A stretch of DNA of 64,000 nucleotides from Ruminococcaceae bacterium UBA5295 (GTDB lineage Bacteria > Bacillota > Clostridia > Oscillospirales > Acutalibacteraceae), in contig DHSD01000012.1 of the NCBI GenBank assembly GCA_002411365.1, forward strand, positions 1 through 64,000. The letters are read 5' to 3'. The stretch's first letter is position 1. The number at the start of each line of letters is the position of its first letter. This document shows, one piece after another, positions 62,125 to 64,000 of this stretch. A program made the position numbers and the translations under genes. Under the pieces are notes generated by a model. It was given only the letters and a program-made list of their open reading frames with translations. It was not told where the DNA came from and searched no databases.

Positions 62125-62256
62125 TTGAAAGCTGGGAAAAACTCTAAAAAAGGCGTTAGAAAAGGCAGATATTCTCTGGCAGTGCGCATAGTTGCACTTG
62201 CCTGTGCCGTGCTGATAGTTATATCCGCATTTGCGTTCCTGTTTTTTGCAGGCTGA
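62125..62256 (+). CDS. Small single-helix membrane peptide (43 residues)
   Basis: TTG 62125 is 7 bases after GGAGG and reads 43 residues: a Lys/Arg/Gly-rich head (1-19) then one membrane helix (about 20-42). No family recognised. It lies 37 bases ahead of a flavoprotein gene and has its own promoter candidate. Such a small frame could be chance, but the ribosome binding site, promoter and charge pattern favour a real product. Confidence 0.6.
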   Translation: MKAGKNSKKGVRKGRYSLAVRIVALACAVLIVISAFAFLFFAG

Positions 62257-62293
62257 ACTGGCAGCCGGAAACGGAACTTTAGGGGAGGGGCAA

Positions 62294-63562
62294 ATGAAAC
62301 AGTATGATATTGCCGTAATAGGCGGGGGCGCTTCAGGCCTTGCCGCGGCGCTTGCTGCGGCTGAACGTGCACGGCAGGCCGGCAAACAGCTGAAAATTGC
62401 CGTGCTTGAAAAGAATCCAAGGGTGGGGAAGAAGCTTCTCATAACCGGAAACGGCAGGTGCAACATTACAAACCTCGCTGCCTGCGATTTGGCGCATTAC
62501 CATGGCGATGTTAAGCAGGCCGGGGCAGTGCTTAAAAGATGCACTCCGAAAAAAGTTATTGCCTTTTTCCGCGCTCATGGGCTTCTGTGCCGCGAGCTTG
62601 AAGACGGTCGCATTTATCCTTACAGCCTTCAGGCATCGTCGGTGTTGAATATTATTCGCTGCAGCCTTGACTCTGCCTGTGTTGAGCAAGTTTGCAACTT
62701 CCCTGTAAAGCGCATTGAGAACATACCCGGAGGGTTTGCTGCGGTTTCAGAAAATGGTAATGTCAAAGCGCGGCGCATAATAGATGCGGCCGGAGGAAAA
62801 GCATGCCCGCAGTCCGGCTCAAATGGTGACAGCTTTGAGTTATTGCGCCCGTTTAGGCACACAGTGACGGAGCTTTACCCTGCACTTGTGCAGATACGGA
62901 CTGACGCAAAGCGCGTGCGCCCGCTTAAAGGCGTTCGCTGCATGGCTGACGCGTCCATTCTCAAGGATAAAAAGACGCTTCGCAGGATAAAAGGTGAAGT
63001 GCAGTTTACAGAGCGCGCTGTTTCGGGGATCTGTATTTTTGAACTTTCCCGCTTTATCAGGAAATCCGGTGGGAAAACAGTTGAAATCTCGCTTGACCTT
63101 GCGCCGGAATACAGCGCTGCCGCACTTGAAAAGTTTTTCCGCCTTCAGGCTGCCAGATTTGGCGAGCTGCCGGCCGACAGGCTGACGGAAGGGCTGCTTA
63201 ACAAATCGCTCGGCATGGAAGTGACAAAATATGCCCTTAATGGCGCACCGGTTCCGTCAGGCTCACTGACGGAAAGTGATATTCACAGCATGGCGTGTGC
63301 CGTGAAGGATTTCCGCTTTCCGGTACAGGGCACAATGCCGTGGCAGAATGCGCAGGTCACAGCCGGAGGTGTGCCGCTTAAGGAAACCGATGATTCACTG
63401 CAGTCAAAATGCTGCAAAGGTATTTACCTTTGCGGAGAGCTGCTGAACGTTGACGGTGACTGCGGCGGTTTTAACCTCCAGTGGGCATGGGCGAGCGGGA
63501 TAACAGCTGGAATTGCGGCGGCAGATTCGCTGCTTGACGAATGGAGGGCAATTGGAAAATGA
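62294..63562 (+). CDS. NAD(P)/FAD-dependent oxidoreductase, HI0933/BaiN-like
   Basis: The 422-residue product has an N-terminal FAD-binding GGGASGLAAALAA motif, the family signature GKKLLITGNGRCNITNL, and a C-terminal CGELLNVDGDCGGFNLQWAW segment near the flavin. The family includes BaiN-type reductases, but the substrate here is unknown. ATG 62294 is preceded by GGGGAGGGG. It overlaps the next gene by four bases (ATGA). Confidence 0.9.
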   Translation: MKQYDIAVIGGGASGLAAALAAAERARQAGKQLKIAVLEKNPRVGKKLLITGNGRCNITNLAACDLAHYHGDVKQAGAVLKRCTPKKVIAFFRAHGLLCRELEDGRIYPYSLQASSVLNIIRCSLDSACVEQVCNFPVKRIENIPGGFAAVSENGNVKARRIIDAAGGKACPQSGSNGDSFELLRPFRHTVTELYPALVQIRTDAKRVRPLKGVRCMADASILKDKKTLRRIKGEVQFTERAVSGICIFELSRFIRKSGGKTVEISLDLAPEYSAAALEKFFRLQAARFGELPADRLTEGLLNKSLGMEVTKYALNGAPVPSGSLTESDIHSMACAVKDFRFPVQGTMPWQNAQVTAGGVPLKETDDSLQSKCCKGIYLCGELLNVDGDCGGFNLQWAWASGITAGIAAADSLLDEWRAIGK

Positions 63563-64000
63563 TATACAGGATTACGGGCATCCGTCTTGAACTTGACGGA
63601 ACGGAAAAAGACCTTAAAAGGGAAGCGGCAAAGCGGCTTAAGGTAAAGCCGGAAAAGATACGCTCACTTAAACTATATAAAAAATCAGTTGACGCACGGC
63701 ATAAGGACGACATTCATTTTATATGTACCATAGAAGCCGACAGCAGCGAGAACAATGTAGCCAGCGACAGAAGGATAACTGAAGCAAAGCCATACAGATA
63801 CAGCTTTCCGGAAATCCATCGGCTTGAGGTGAGGCCGGTTGTTGTCGGCTTTGGTCCGGCAGGTATGCTCGCCGCGCTGATTTTGGCTCAGGCGGGGCAG
63901 CGGCCTGTTGTTTTGGAGCGCGGCTCATGCGTTGAAGAAAGGCAGAAGAAAGTAAAGTCTTTCTTGAAAGCAGGAAACCTTGATACACACTGCAACGTCC
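63559..64000 (+). CDS. FAD-dependent protein, uncharacterised dehydrogenase type (3' end outside window)
   Basis: The frame opens at ATG 63559, overlapping the previous stop (ATGA), and stays open to the window end (147 codons). The first 85 residues form a basic RNA-binding-like domain (LKREAAKRLKVKPEKIRSL, LYKKSVDARHKDDI) and a dinucleotide fold then starts with GFGPAGMLAALILAQAG and VVLERG. This layout matches a family of about 530-residue FAD proteins (COG2509) that follow BaiN-like genes in Firmicutes. Confidence 0.85.
   Translation, partial: MIYRITGIRLELDGTEKDLKREAAKRLKVKPEKIRSLKLYKKSVDARHKDDIHFICTIEADSSENNVASDRRITEAKPYRYSFPEIHRLEVRPVVVGFGPAGMLAALILAQAGQRPVVLERGSCVEERQKKVKSFLKAGNLDTHCNV

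Overview
The window looks like chromosome of a motile, spore-forming Gram-positive bacterium of the class Clostridia, probably near the Oscillospiraceae/Ruminococcaceae. Reasons: a Bacillus/Clostridium-type fla/che gene order (FliY instead of FliN, FlbD, CheC, CheD), SpoIIE, a single-chain PurL, sigma-A and sigma-28 type promoters, strong GGAGG ribosome binding sites and frequent TTG starts. The species cannot be fixed from the sequence. I see no tRNA, rRNA, insertion sequence, phage or CRISPR array, and no region whose base composition looks clearly foreign.

Region 1 (1-17570, + strand) is one long flagellar/chemotaxis operon entered in the middle of fliK: fliK', flgD, a TIGR02530-type gene, flgE, flbD, motA, motB, fliM, fliY, cheY, fliO-P-Q-R, flhB, flhA, the sigma-28 gene, two rod/hook genes, a FapA (DUF342) gene, cheC and cheD. 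It encodes hook, stator, C-ring, export gate and late sigma factor. Neither fliL nor flhF/flhG is in its usual place. Two hairpins inside the operon look like intrinsic terminators.

Region 2 (17567-30577) holds late motility genes. Three transcription units each start with an almost perfect sigma-28 promoter (TAAA or TAAG, 15 bp, GCCGATAT/GCCGATAA): fliD-fliS-(FliT-like), cheW-pilZ-cheW-mcp, and cheA-cheR-cheB. A pair resembling B. subtilis ylqG-ylqH (a FliK-like protein plus a free FlhB C-terminal domain) lies between them. CheB has lost the phospho-acceptor aspartate of its receiver domain.

Region 3 (30590-38552) holds an Rrf2-family regulator with a metallo-beta-lactamase-fold protein, divergent from cysK, which has a textbook promoter and a perfect palindrome at the start site. 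Then come tcdA, a glyoxalase and sbcD-sbcC.

Region 4 (38569-64000) is housekeeping and envelope: mltG, rlmI, an anchored Ser-rich protein, a membrane peptide coupled to an acetyltransferase gene, alr, purL, an FHA-RodA fusion with its class B PBP, a dockerin-like secreted protein with a left-handed beta-helix protein, trpS, an aminotransferase, spoIIE, tatD, metG, an LCP protein with a repeated N-terminal tail, a 43-residue membrane peptide and two FAD-dependent proteins (the last cut by the window end).

I did not find a clearly new multi-gene system. The most unusual points are the 42-bp minisatellite in fliY, the degenerate CheB receiver, the sensorless chemoreceptor co-transcribed with a PilZ protein, the FHA-RodA fusion, and the repeated tail of the LCP protein.
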